This document shows positions 1 through 11,100 of a stretch of 20,732 nucleotides of DNA, piece by piece. Made by a program: the position numbers and the translations under genes. The stretch comes from Pigoraptor chileana (Eukaryota; Opisthokonta; Filasterea). The DNA lies in NCBI GenBank assembly GCA_943704495.1, contig CALSCR010002476.1, positions 1-20,732 of the forward strand. The letters are read 5' to 3'. The notes beneath the pieces are model-generated. The model was not told the DNA's origin and ran no database searches. It worked only from the letters and a program-made list of their open reading frames with translations. The stretch's first letter is position 1. Every line of letters begins with the position of its first letter.

Positions 1-108
1 CCCCCTCCCTCATACACACACCCGCACATTCATGCACCCATACACCCACACACAAACACGCAAGACAAACGCGCCATCATCAACAAGCAGCTGCCAAGAG
101 ACACTCAC

Positions 109-2342
109 GTGCCCTCCAGCTGCGCGAGAACGGCGCGGTCATACGCCTCTTCCTCCTCCTTCAATTTTGTCGACACTCCCTTCTGGTAGATGATCTGCAA
201 GCACACACACACGCAAAGTAGGCATCACGGAAAAACCAGTGTGAGAATATGCACCTGCAGGTGGTAGAGTGATGCACCGGGATTGCCAAATAAGGGCCAC
301 GGCGGCACCGACCTGCTCTTCTAGGGCCTTTGCGTACTCGGGGTTGTGAATCTGGCGGCGGGGCAAGAGAGAGCTTCCCTTGACGAGAATGCTGCGATGC
401 ACGTGACCGGCATTGGTCGTCGCATGGGACTCGGGCTCACCGGCGCCTGCGAAGGACAAAAGACAGAAAAGGAGACGCGAAATGGTATGTTGGTTTGGTC
501 CATTGCCACCTCCCACATATACACACACAGATGCACACACATATACAGACATAGACACAGACACAGGCACGCACACATTCATGCGCCAACGCACCGAGCG
601 CACATTCCTTCACCACACAGACACTGCACACATACATGATGCACAGCAGAGGACAACCCACCTTGATGGTCGGCACGAGACGGGGGGCGGTTGTCGGCGT
701 GGCGGGGAGCTGGCTCGCTTCCCTCAAACCGGACGCTGCGGCCACTCGCGTCATCGCCACCACCCAGGGTCACGTGGTGCGTGTGGATTGGGACTGGGAC
801 GGGGACGTCGGCGTCTGCACGGTGTGGGCTGCGGTGTGTATTAAGTGAGGGGCTGGGTTAGTTGGCTGCATTGCAAGGACACGAGCACACACACAATCAT
901 TCCTATTCCCACACCGACACCCACGCCGACACTCACGCCGACACCCACATCCACACAGAAACAAGGACGTGGAAGGGCACAAACCAATTGGGAGTAACAA
1001 CAATCAGGAGCAACGACGATCAGGGGTGAGTCATCGTGCGCATTCGTTGCAATCTGAACTAAGGCCCACAGCCATCGCACCACACACAAGATGGCGGCTG
1101 GCATTGCATCGTCGAATGAGGCAAGGGACATTAAATACCTTGTGCGGCCCTCGAGCGGGGGAAGGCGGGCTGGCGCGAGAGACTTTTGTGGGCTTGGCGA
1201 GCGGTACGACTGCAGATACAAACACACGCACACACTACACTGGTAAGCCTCACCCTGATCATAATTGTCAGATGCACAGACAACACAAGCGAGAGTGAAG
1301 AGCAGTTCAATCACACTCACCGCCGTTGATTCTCCGCCATTGTAGCTGTCAATAAAGGCCTGCGAGAAGCTGCCCTCCACGCGCCCGTTGCGGCACGTGA
1401 CCCGCGCAAAGTCCCGGAAGCCCAAAGACGCCTCCACGCCGCGCGCGCACGCCAGTCCGAACATATGCACAACCTCCTTGATTGTGCTCTGGATGTCGTC
1501 GCGCGTGAAGCCCAATTCCGTTGCAATCTGAGACATGTTCAGATCGCACACGGGAATCGCACCTGTTGTCGTTGTTGTTGTGTTGTTGTGTTTGTTTGTT
1601 ATTGAATGTTGTTGTCATTAATATGTATGAAGGGAGGATGCGTTGCGAGTTTCAAAATTTATGCGCTCGAAACGCCGCAAAGATGCCAACATCAAGAAAC
1701 AAATGCGCATGTATTAAGGAAGGAAACTCACCAGAAGCGCGCTGCTTTGTGTGGTGCATGTTAAATGTGCTTGCAAAGCCCTCAGAAAGGATGAAGACGG
1801 GTCGCTGAATGACCTTTTGTCCCTTGTTGCCAATCTCAAGCTTAGTGCGCGCAAACGACAGCGATCCAAGCGTCGGAATTGCGACACCCTGCATACATGC
1901 ATGCCACGTGCGACACAGCAATATAAATGGGGAATAGGCGTCAAAACAAGGGAAAAAGTGAATTGCGTTCTCACGGAACTGGCCTGACATTGCCATGGAA
2001 GAGTTTGGAACAAACAACAGCGTTTCAGCATGCCAACAGCATTTTCAGCGTCAATCGAACCTTATTCTGAGCCATTTGCAGCTCAATGAATCCACCGACG
2101 CGGTCCCAGATCTTGAGCATCTCTGTTGTGATTAGGAAACGTGGGAGCGGGCCTTGTTCAGCATACGACTTCAGAGAGAGAGACAAACGCAGCTGCAGCA
2201 GTACAATAACCGTGCAAGATGGACTCACGGCGGGCATGTGCGGACATACAGCAGTCACAAACTGACCTTCTTGGGATACAGTGGTGCGGGAGAATCGCTT
2301 CCTGCCGGCCTCGGCAATCAGGTCAGACACACCGAGCGTCAT
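109..2342 (-). CDS. CCDC81: CCDC81-like protein with two HU-like domains (partial; C-terminus off the left edge)
   Basis: Exons, minus strand: 2342-2267, 2152-2061, 1888-1732, 1562-1321, 1209-1139, 828-662, 446-313, 194-109. All introns are GT..AG and phases match, giving about 341 residues before the window ends inside an intron. Domain 1 (about residues 30-107) includes LKIWDRVGGFIE, GVAIPTLGSLSFARTKLEIG and VIQRPVFILSEGFA, which follow the human CCDC81 N-terminus as I remember it. Domain 2 (about 110-188) runs from AIPVCDLNMS to FIDSYNGGE. A Ser/Pro-rich linker follows, then a charged helix (NPEYAKALEEQ, TKLKEEEEAYDRAV). CCDC81 proteins carry two bacterial-HU-like folds and are linked to centrosomes and centrioles. 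Least certain is the first join: an acceptor at 2169 is stronger but runs out of frame with the ATG at 2342, so the acceptor at 2153 was chosen. The family call is firm; function here is inferred. Confidence 0.86.
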
Positions 2343-2648
2343 GGCTACGGTTGGCGAACACGCAACAAATGCAGCAGTTCTGTTGTGAGGTGCGGTCGAA
2401 TGTGCAACACGATGTTGGTTTTAGATGTGCTGTGTTTAGGAAGTTCAATCTGACCCTCTAGCAATCTGTCCCCTTTGTTTAGATCCGGTTGTAAGCACGC
2501 CAGGTGAAGGCCGGAGTCACATTGGCGGATGCAGTGCAGAAATGCGATTGCGGTGAAGCATGTACTATTAGCAACTGCGGCATGATGGTGAGAGAACACG
2601 CCCGCCAAAGTTCCTGTGGCGTCTATTGGACTATTGTGTGCGTGCAAA

Positions 2649-2680
2649 TGTGTGTGTGTGTGTGCGTGCGTGTGTGTGTG
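2649..2680. repeat. GT dinucleotide microsatellite
   Basis: A near-pure TG run with two TGCG interruptions, in the divergent intergenic region. It is read as GT on the strand of the coiled-coil gene to its right. Confidence 0.9.
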
Positions 2681-2939
2681 AGTATCCGCCAGTGTTGTTC
2701 CAGCCGTGTGCCATATGACCAAATGCAGGTGCTTTTTATTTCCCGATGAGCTTCAGTATGAATTTTGTATCAGATCCGCCTTAATTTCCGCCAGATGGAT
2801 AGCCCACACCGGCCAATTCCTAAAAATAGACAGCGTTGTTAAGGCAATTTGCCGATATTTCGCTTAAATTATTAGCGAATGTTCGGTTAAATCGAGACAC
2901 TCGGTAACCAATGGCGATGCGTTGCGAGATGGCGGAACT

Positions 2940-2952
2940 GTTCCCTGGCAAC
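2940..2952. promoter_or_regulatory. Candidate RFX X-box (GTTCCC-T-GGCAAC)
   Basis: Two inverted half-sites are separated by one base. The right half GGCAAC fits the RGYAAC consensus exactly; the left half GTTCCC differs from GTNRCC at one position. RFX factors drive ciliary genes from such sites in animals and close relatives. It lies 320 bases before the coiled-coil start codon and about 600 before the CCDC81-like start. A weaker, partial site begins with GTAACC at 2904. Assignment is by motif only. Confidence 0.45.
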
Positions 2953-3271
2953 ACAAACGCCACTACCTATTACAAGTATAGCACAAGAAAGCCCCCCACA
3001 CACATACGCAAGAATTTTCATTGTCACTATTGTCGCCTTTCGTTTTTCGACACATACCATGCATTAGTTAATTGCGTTTCGTGCTATCTTATATATTTAT
3101 CTATCTCACACAAAGTGGCTGAGTATACGCTCCACTGCATCGTGTGTGGTGGTCAGAGGCAGATCGATCCGCCCGTGCGGGGCTCGTGCACTAGGCTGAA
3201 TTTGCACTTGGGAAGGAAAAGGAGTCTGCGCCCTCTGCTTTGCAGGGGTGTCGAATATCACTGTCGCAAGA

Positions 3272-4515
3272 ATGATGTTTGATGCGCCGCCCACGCCGCA
3301 GCCGCAGCTACTGTCGGTTGAGTCGGCCTCTGATGACCACCGGAAGCTGTACGAGGGCCGCCCGCGGCTCAAGTCGGACCGACGGGAAGCCAAGCAAAAG
3401 AGCAACTGGGTGAACGTGAACAAGGTCGAGGATCAGCTGCGTCTCGTTGGTGGGTGCAATGCGCATGGTGCGGTGTGGGCTCTCTTTTGGTACCGCGAGG
3501 TGAAATGCCTTGCTAGTGTGGTAAGTCTGGAGAGGACAGCACGGTGTAACTGACACATGACGGCAGCACGGCGTAACAGACGCACCCGTTTCAGTTCAAT
3601 TGTAAATTGTCATCGAATGTCTCATGCGGCTCGTGCGCTTGTGCTTTTCTCTGCAGCAAAACGACTCGAATGCACACCTGGATTTGACGGGGATGACGTC
3701 GGCCTTGTGGAAGACCTCGGCCTCGCTATAAAAGACTTGGTGAGTGAATTTGCTATGTTGCTCTTACTGTGTATCGACGCCCTCTTGGCTGACGGTATGG
3801 AACGGCCGTTCGGGCGGTGACAGTGCACTGTGCCAGTAAGGAAGCAAGTGGTTGATTACCGCAGTGCTCGTCCTCATCCAAGCTTCTCTTGCTGCTGTGT
3901 GTCACGTGTTTGCAGGAGAATATCGTGGAAGATCTGAAGGGCGCCATGGAGGCCAATGTGATCCAAGTGTGCGGTCTGCGCCACCGCCTAGACCATCTGC
4001 CAGGCGAAAAGAAGAGAGAGGAAATAAGTGAGCACGATTGTGATACAACATTCAGTCCGATTGTGTAAAAATTGTGTGTGCATGTGTGTATAGTGAGTAT
4101 GGGTAGGCATTTTGCGCATTTTTGTCTCCTTTGTGGCATGCTGTGGCAAAATGGAGGGCGCTGTAATTACCACTACTGCCAATACCTCGTGTATGTGTGT
4201 CTGTGCTACATATGTGGTATGGTTTGGGCTGTGGCACTATTGTTGCTTGCTGATGCATTTTACCTTGTTATGCTCCAAACAGCCTCACTTGATGCCGTGC
4301 GCAACTCAATGCAGCCCGCCATAGACCAGCTGAAGGTGTGTGTGTGTGTGCAGAAATCACCTTCACGACACAATGGGGAGGAAATTCAGTGTGCGCCTGC
4401 TACACTACAAATGGCAATCTGTTGTTCATTTTACACTCCCTAACTCTTATGGCGCGCTTGTATCGCTGTCGTTCTGCTTTTACTGTATGCTGAATATGTG
4501 CCCGCTACACTTTTC

Positions 4516-4553
<38 letters not shown>

Positions 4554-7500
4554 TTGTTGTTTGTTGCGCAATTGTAGATACAACTGGAGGCTCTGCACGG
4601 CGAGTGTGAGATGCTGGAAATTCGGCGTAACACCACAGACAAGGAGGTGGGACGGGTGCGCGACAGTCACAAATTGTCCGTCGCCAATTTTGAGGGGCTA
4701 ATCGAAGTATGGAACGAGGAACTCGCGAGCAAAGCGAATCTTCAAATCAAGGTGCGCGTGTGTGTGCGCTGTGTCTGTGACGTGCATGCTTGTGTGTTTT
4801 TCCGTGTGTGTGAGCAGACGTGTCCCTGTTAGTGATCCAAAATCCCTCACAACACACGCCACGTCAGGTCAACGAAACCCGCGACAGCATATTGTCTTGT
4901 CGGCGTAAAATGGAGGCGTACGATGCAAAGACAACCAAAGAATTATCGGCAATCAATGCAGAACGTGAGGTGGCCATGACAACACGTCGTGATCTCGAGA
5001 CGCGGCTGTCTGCAAAGAAGGAGGTCCTTGCCCGCGAGCAGGCAGAGCGTGCGGCCTGCAGAAAAGCCCGCCGTGAGCTTGAAACGCAGTTGGGTGATCT
5101 CACAAACCGATATTCTGGCGAGCAACGGATGGCGACGATGCTCTCAAAGGATATCGCCTCGTTCGACGCCATGTCGACAAAGCTGAATGTTGAGTTGGGG
5201 CGGAGTGTTGCGGATGCGGCGGCGCTGGCAGAGAAGAACCGCAGGACTGAGGAGGAAACAGTGGCGATACAGCGAGAATACGAGGCGTTTAATGAGGCGA
5301 TGGAGGCAAAGTGCGTCGCCAAAAATGCGGAGCTCAAAGATTCGATGGGAGAAAATCAATCGCTCGCGAGTGCGTGCCACAATCTCCGCGTGGAGATCAT
5401 GACCTGGAAGTCGAAGAGCTCTGAGGAGGAGAAGGCGATGAAGATCATGAAGGCGCGGTGCGTGTCATGGGTGACATTGATTGGACTGTTGGGCTGTCCC
5501 CTTTGGGTTGGGTTGCTCTTGATGTTGATGATGTTGTCGATGCTCTTGATGTTGGTTTGGGGCGTTTGCTGGTTTTGTGCTTTGGGGTTGTTGGTATAAT
5601 GCCCTGAGTGAGCAATCCGGCAAAGGCCCTCAACTGCTTCACATGTCCTCCGTCCTTGCTTGACCCGACACGTGGACCCTCCGGAATGTTTCTGTGCTAA
5701 CTCTTGCTTCCTCTGTTTGTTTGAATGTGTGTTTGTTTATTGTTGTCCATCGGAAATACGTCGTCGCAAATGCAGTTTGACGGGCACACTGGAGAAGTTG
5801 CAGCTGCAGACGGAGGAATGCGCCGCCCGCAACGACGAAAACGCGCAACTCATGATGAAAATGGAAGATATGAAGGAGACGCAGCGCAAGAAGGAGCTTG
5901 CGATGGACTCCAAAATAGAGGACATGAAGCGCCGCCTGGAACTCGAACGGCAGACAATCCTCACACTCCAGGGCGAGCTCGATCTCGCTTTAAAGTGGGT
6001 CATACGTGTCGCGTGTTGTGTGTTGCTGTGTGCTGTTGTTTGTTGTTGTGTGTTGTTGTGTGTTGTTGTGTGCTGTTTTGTGTGTTCATGTGCCATTTGC
6101 AAAGCAAAATTGATTGTGCACCTCGTTTATTATTGTGTGTTTTATATGCGTGCCACGGCAGAATCAATCTGCCTTTTGATTGTGTTTGCGTGTGTATATA
6201 TATTGGTGGCCTCATTTTTGTTGCCAGGATTGTTTCCTTACCGCGCGAGTGTGTGTGCGTGCGTGTTTATGTGCTGTTCCGCATCTTGGCAGGGAGCACG
6301 AGGTCTACGAGAACGACCTCAAGACACAGCTGCGCATGGCAAACGACACGATCGACGACCAGCGGCGCACGCGCAAGCGGCTGCAAGAGGAGAATGAGTC
6401 TCAGATGGTGACTCTTGTCGAGCGGGAAACCACGCTGGTCGACCTGAAGGGCCAGGAGCGGAAGACCCGCAAGATGCTGACGGAAACACGCGAGTCTTTG
6501 TCGAGCGAGCTTGCCAAGCTGGAGACGGGGCTGATGGGACTGCGCAAGGACCACGCAAAGCACACGATGCTCAGCAGGGAGCGGGCGGCGGAGATAGTGA
6601 CGCTGGAGGCGCAACGGGACGAGCTCAACGTGGAGCACGACCAGGTAACAGCGCACGTGTCTGTGTTGGACGACGAGCGATTCCAGCTGAAGGTCGCCAT
6701 CGACAACCTCGAGCTGGATCTGAAGCGGACCGTCCAGGAGCGAGTACGGATGGAGTCTGACTTTGAAGAGCTCAAGGTGAGCGGGCTCTCGCGTGTGTGG
6801 TCACACTGGTCTCACTCTTGTGCAACGCATGCATGCATGCATGCACGCACGCACCAACAGATTGTCCTCTCACATGTGTTAAATCTGCCGCATGCATGCA
6901 CAAGTCCACATGAATACGCAGCTGGAGTGAGTTATGTTGCATGAAATGACCAACTATCTCATGCCGCATTGCTTGTTTCCAGGTGCAAACCCAAGAAAAG
7001 GACGCCGACGCGCTCGTTGCCAAGGAGAAAGTCCGCGAGGAGCTCACTGTTGCAAGGATGCGTCTGGAGGCGGCCGCCCTCCGTGCCGACCGCAGTGCTC
7101 AGAGCATGCGCTCGGTTGAGGAGAAACGCAAGGAGATGGAGCTACGCCTTGTCCACCACCCGAAGGTTACCCGGACTGTCAAGGCGCTTGCCAAGCGAAA
7201 CGAGCGGTCGATCGAGGCGGAGAGCGATTTGCGCGACGAAATGCTTGTCGAATTCCGTGCGCTAGGTGCAGAAAAGATCCGGGAAATCGAAGAGTTTAAG
7301 GTGGAAGGGGAGCGCACCGATCCACAGCTGCGGTCCATCAACGCACGCTTTGCGAGGGAAGTGAAGCGGTTTGATGCGTGCATGCGGTCACTGGGCGGGC
7401 TGCCCTCTGAGGAGGAAGAGTCGATGCTGCTGCATGCAGAAACAGAAAACAACAACAACAACAACAACAGCACACCCGGCACAGCGCCAGCACCGCCCGT

Positions 7501-7696
7501 GGATGCCCCTGCAGCTGCGACGACGACGGCCGCGGTGCGTGCAGGAGAGGGCTTGGAGACCATCAAGGAGGGAACTTCCGAGGCCGCCGTCGCCGCACTT
7601 GGATGTGTTGACGGTAATGCTACCGTGGGTGTGACCACCTCCGCCACCGCTGTCGAAGGGGTCGCAAGCGCTGCGGCGAACATGCATGCACATTGA
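3272..7696 (+). CDS. Long coiled-coil protein, 868 residues, possibly centriolar or axonemal
   Basis: Exons: 3272-3449, 3657-3739, 3916-4027, 4283-4335, 4578-4751, 4868-5457, 5776-5994, 6293-6776, 6983-7696 (stop included). The total of 2607 bases is exactly 869 codons and every junction keeps phase. After a short Pro/Gln N-terminus (MMFDAPPTPQPQ), nearly all of residues 60-770 is charged, heptad-like helix rich in E, K, R and L, with no membrane segment or enzymatic motif. The tail (about 780-868) is low complexity: an Asn run (seven AAC codons at 7448-7468), then Ala/Thr/Pro/Val-rich sequence. I cannot place it in a named family. Its length, architecture and head-to-head position beside a CCDC81-like gene suggest a cilium/centriole protein; this is inference. 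The first of two tandem Met codons is used; the strong acceptor ending at 3245 implies an upstream exon, so the true N-terminus could be longer. Confidence 0.82.
4517..4550 (+). repeat. TTG trinucleotide repeat in intron 4
   Basis: A pure run of TTG units lies in the intron 4336-4577 of the coiled-coil gene, ending about 27 bases before the acceptor, so it doubles as part of the pyrimidine-rich tract. Confidence 0.9.
5995..6292 (+). repeat. Intron 7 of the coiled-coil gene, dense in TGTGTTGT repeats
   Basis: Between donor GTGGGT and acceptor CTTGGCAG, bases 6010-6085 are an imperfect array of TGTGTTGT/TGCTGT units. Translated, it looks like a Cys/Val/Leu membrane segment, but the reading frame of the flanking coiled coil passes over it cleanly (tta aa | g gag) and it is absent from the predicted protein. 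Confidence 0.75.
6827..6853. repeat. Self-complementary GCAT/GCAC tetranucleotide run in intron 8
   Basis: GCATGCATGCATGCATGC followed by ACGCACGCACC, in the last intron (6777-6982) of the coiled-coil gene. Alternating purine-pyrimidine and palindromic, as in simple-repeat slippage. Confidence 0.85.
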
Positions 7697-8175
7697 GTGG
7701 CTCGTGCGTGCGTGTTGGCACGACTATTGCGCGCGTTGAGAAAAGTGACGATGACAAGCGTGATGGTAACACATCTTCAACTCGAAATTAGATGCTACCA
7801 CTACTACTACTACTACTGCTACTGAGTACTACTACTACTCTACATTGACGTGAATGTGTGCGCTGACAGCATCCTCAGAACGCCCGTTGTTTGCTTTTAT
7901 TTGGAATACAAGCAGTCGACTCGCTCGTTCAGTTCCTATTGTTATTTAACGGACAATTGTGACATGTGACATGGGGAAGGGGGAAGGGGAAGGGAGAACC
8001 AGAATGCCGATTGTTAGCGCAACAACGCTCGGCGATGGGGGTTTCCCGCTTTCCTTCCATCTTTTCCATCTGATTTTATTAATCCGGGCATACCCCGTGC
8101 CGGAGCACTGCGCCATGTTTGCACATCTGCTGTCCGGTGGGGCAAGCAGTGGCTATTGTGCCACGCGCCAGTGGG
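7697..8175. other. 3' flank of the coiled-coil gene; no clear gene
   Basis: Contains the presumed 3' UTR, an ACT/CTA trinucleotide repeat (7795-7842) and a G/A-rich stretch near 7970-8000. I find no AATAAA on the plus strand. On the minus strand AATAAA occurs at 8075-8080. No coding frame here is supported. Confidence 0.5.
7795..7842. repeat. ACT/CTA trinucleotide repeat, imperfect
   Basis: CTACCACTACTACTACTACT, a short break, then a second run ACTACTACTACTC. It lies about 100 bases past the stop of the coiled-coil gene, in its likely 3' UTR or just beyond. Confidence 0.85.
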
Positions 8176-11100
8176 ATGATGTATGCCAGTTCGACCACCA
8201 ATGCAGTGGCACACGTGATGTACGCTAAGCCACGGAACGGCCCATCGACCCATCGACTCATCGGCCCATCGAGTGGAACAGGTGCCCGCCCTCGTGTGTT
8301 CGGCCAAAGTGCGAGAGCCGGTGTGATGTGTGACGCGGGTGTGAGTATGAGTATGGGTGGCGCTTACGATGCGCGTGCGGATGAGGGCGTCGTTGTTGCG
8401 TGCGTAACGCACAGGTGGTAGAAATAGAGCGTGTGCTATGTTCTTTCCTAATCGGTCCATCCCCATCCCAATTGGGACAGAAAAACAACATTCCCTGGAA
8501 TCCCATTGGTCCGCACTGTCCATTCACCCTGACAAGGAACGCCATCGTGGGACCTGCCTGTTAGCAGTCACCCAACAAATGTGACACCAAAATCACCCGT
8601 CGCCGAAATGCTCCAAGGCAAGAATCGTATAGAAAATTATCCGGGAGAACATAAGAGCAACGATTTATAATTAAAAATAATAATTAAAAATAATAATTAA
8701 TAATTTTATTTTAATAATTATTATTTCTGTTTGGACAATTGGACCTTTTGTTGCCTTTTTTTTTGCACAGAGTAAACCTGGTTGGTTGGCTGACGCACGG
8801 AGGTTACGGATGGACTGTGCACGAAACAGCCGCAGAGTGTGCCGCTTCACAGGCAGTTCAGTGAACGCAATCAGTGAGTGTATTGCCCACATTGCATTGC
8901 CGGCATTTGCATTCGCGGCATTGCATGACGCCTGCACTCCACTCCACTGCGCACTCGCCGTGCATTTATCATCAAACTCACACCACAGAGAAATCACAAC
9001 TGACCATTGTGCGTAAAGAACAAACTGAGCCGATCGGTCACTCAGTACTCTTAACCGATTTGTCAGTTTCCTCAATGCGAGACCAAGATTCATCGGCGAA
9101 ACGGCCAAGACCAATCTTTGCTCAGGCATCACGGCGGATCACCGTCTAATCTGCGAAGGAACCACAGCACCGAGTCCACTGTGGCGTCGGTTACGCCACG
9201 CGGATCAGTTTTGCGAGGTGAGTCTCGTCAAGAAAAACATTCTGTTCAAGTTCAGAAAACAATGGAAATCACCGATGATGCCCCGCCTGAAGTGCACTGA
9301 CCGGTTTGCTTCGGCGGCACCGTGGTCCGATTCGAGTCTGCCTGTTATGCACATACGTTCTGTTGCCAATAAGTAATGAGTATTACAAAAAACTGACACT
9401 GAGATTACATTCCATTCTTTCTCTTTCCGCCATTTGTTTCTTTCCAGTGTGCGCCCCGAATAGAGCCGGTCTTCAACCTGTTTGAATCCGCTTGTATTCC
9501 GGGAATAGAAGATTTGGATCCGGCGCGGTTCAGTTGCTACCGCACCGTCACGTCGCTTCCACTGACCAAAGCGCCCACGCCCGCGGGTGTCCGCGGACTG
9601 CATCTACGGAAGCTGCGACTGCAGTCGTCCGTCGCATCAATGGTTGCCAACGTGCCTTGCTTTGTTGCAACGTCGGGTAGCACCGTGCCACAGTCAGTCG
9701 TCGAGCAGATGGAGCCCATGCAGCCCATGGGGTATGCGAACCAAGGGACTGACAGTGCGGAGCGGGTCCATGCCGCAGCGGTTGCCTCTCGCGTGGTCCA
9801 TCTCTATTTCACCGCCTCCCGACTCGGATGGGACTCACAACAGTGCATGCATCTTGGCGGTGATGGTGGGCGCTTCAAGCCCGTTCTGCGTCCTGGCGCG
9901 GTCGATGCCCTTGCCGGTCTCAACGACTGCGACGTCACTGTCATATCAGATATCACGATGCGGCTTATTGCGACACCAGCGGGACAGTCAACAACCGCCG
10001 ATGCAGACACGCAATTTCGCATTCTCAAGCTCGCGTCAATGATCTTTGAAGACGAGACGACCAACTGCGACCAAGCCCAGCTTGACCCGTCCGCGAACGC
10101 ATGGGAGATGTCCGCTGACGGCATTCACGATGACGAACTGTTCAGCACGCGCACGTGGAGCGGCACCAGCGATGGCAGCGCCGACTTTGGCCCAACAGCG
10201 GCAGAGCTCCCTTCACGTGATGCGATGTACCGCATGCCCACTCTTGTGCACGCAGACCACGCAGACGCGGACGCGGCTGGAGAGTACCATTTTGCCGCGG
10301 CTCTGAGGCAGGCTGTGTATGCGGCGGCCGCTACACAGAAACCCCATGAGCTCCACGATGATGACACAATAGCGTCGCCCTTCGACCAGCAGTGTGTGGG
10401 ATCGGCGGGGTCAGACTCGCTGTCTCCTTCGTCGTCGTCAACGACATCAAACGATGCAACGGACCCATTTTCCGACAAAGGGAAGCTTGCGCAGATTGCA
10501 GTGCATGGCTCCATATCGCAGGCGGGGCCGGTGTGCCCATTCTGCACCCGGACAGCAGACGGCCCGCCCCCGTGCTATCGCGACCTCACCCGCCACCTCT
10601 TCTGTCACCTGGACGGATTTGTCGAAAATGGTCTTTCTGGACAGGAGGTTCTTTCACTCTTCCACCGCCTACGCTACGGCGACCACCCCGGAACGACAGA
10701 TACGCGGCAGTTTTGGCAGAAATATTACGCGGGGCTAGGGATCGACGCCGATGCGAGTGACCGGATGGACCACATGGGGGTGACCATCGACGAGATCATT
10801 GCCGCGGGGAAGCAACTGTCCTTGGACTCGGTGCCGGGCCGCAAGAGCTCGATATTTGCGTGCAAATCAGCGCCACGAGGGACGACCGCGGAGGACTGCG
10901 TCGCGCGCGTCCTGTCGACCATGCAGTACCTGGGCCGCGAGGCAAAGTCACGTGCCACCAAGCGGTATAGCGCGGCAACGGAAGCGCCATTGTCATTTCA
11001 ACGCTTTGTGAGCATTGGTTGGGACGACACTCTCGCCGCACTCGATTCCATCAAGTCCGGGAGGTCACGTGCAATCTCTCGCCAGCAGTCGATGTCCGAC

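Larger units (their letters stand above)
2343..3271. other. Divergent intergenic region between the CCDC81-like and coiled-coil genes
   Basis: About 930 bases separate the two divergent start codons. The stretch holds a GT repeat (2649-2680), an AT-richer segment (about 2800-2900), a CCAAT element (2908-2912) and a candidate RFX X-box (2940-2952). A strong acceptor (CTCTGCTTTGCAG, ending at 3245) lies just before the coiled-coil start codon, so that gene probably has an upstream, perhaps untranslated, first exon here. A 123-codon open frame at 2911-3282 overlaps these elements and resembles nothing I know. Confidence 0.6.

Noticed and set aside
841-1551. Continuous 236-codon open frame on the minus strand
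   Set aside because: Only its first part is exon (to 1321) with a further exon at 1209-1139; the rest is GT-rich intron read through. The family match continues in the spliced frame, not in this one.
2881-2950. tRNA-like B-box candidate around GGTTAAATCGAGAC
   Set aside because: No matching A-box at the right distance and no cloverleaf could be drawn.
2911-3282. 123-codon open frame with several Cys/His pairs
   Set aside because: It resembles no known zinc protein, overlaps the candidate X-box and ends across the strong acceptor before the coiled-coil start. It is more likely promoter or 5' UTR intron sequence.
5995-6240. Apparent transmembrane segment rich in Cys, Val and Leu in the middle of the coiled-coil gene
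   Set aside because: It is the translation of TGTTGT repeats in an intron; donor and acceptor flank it and the coiled-coil frame joins exactly without it.
7099-7683. 194-codon open frame on the minus strand
   Set aside because: It is the antisense shadow of the last exon of the coiled-coil gene and is Ser/Ala-rich for that reason.
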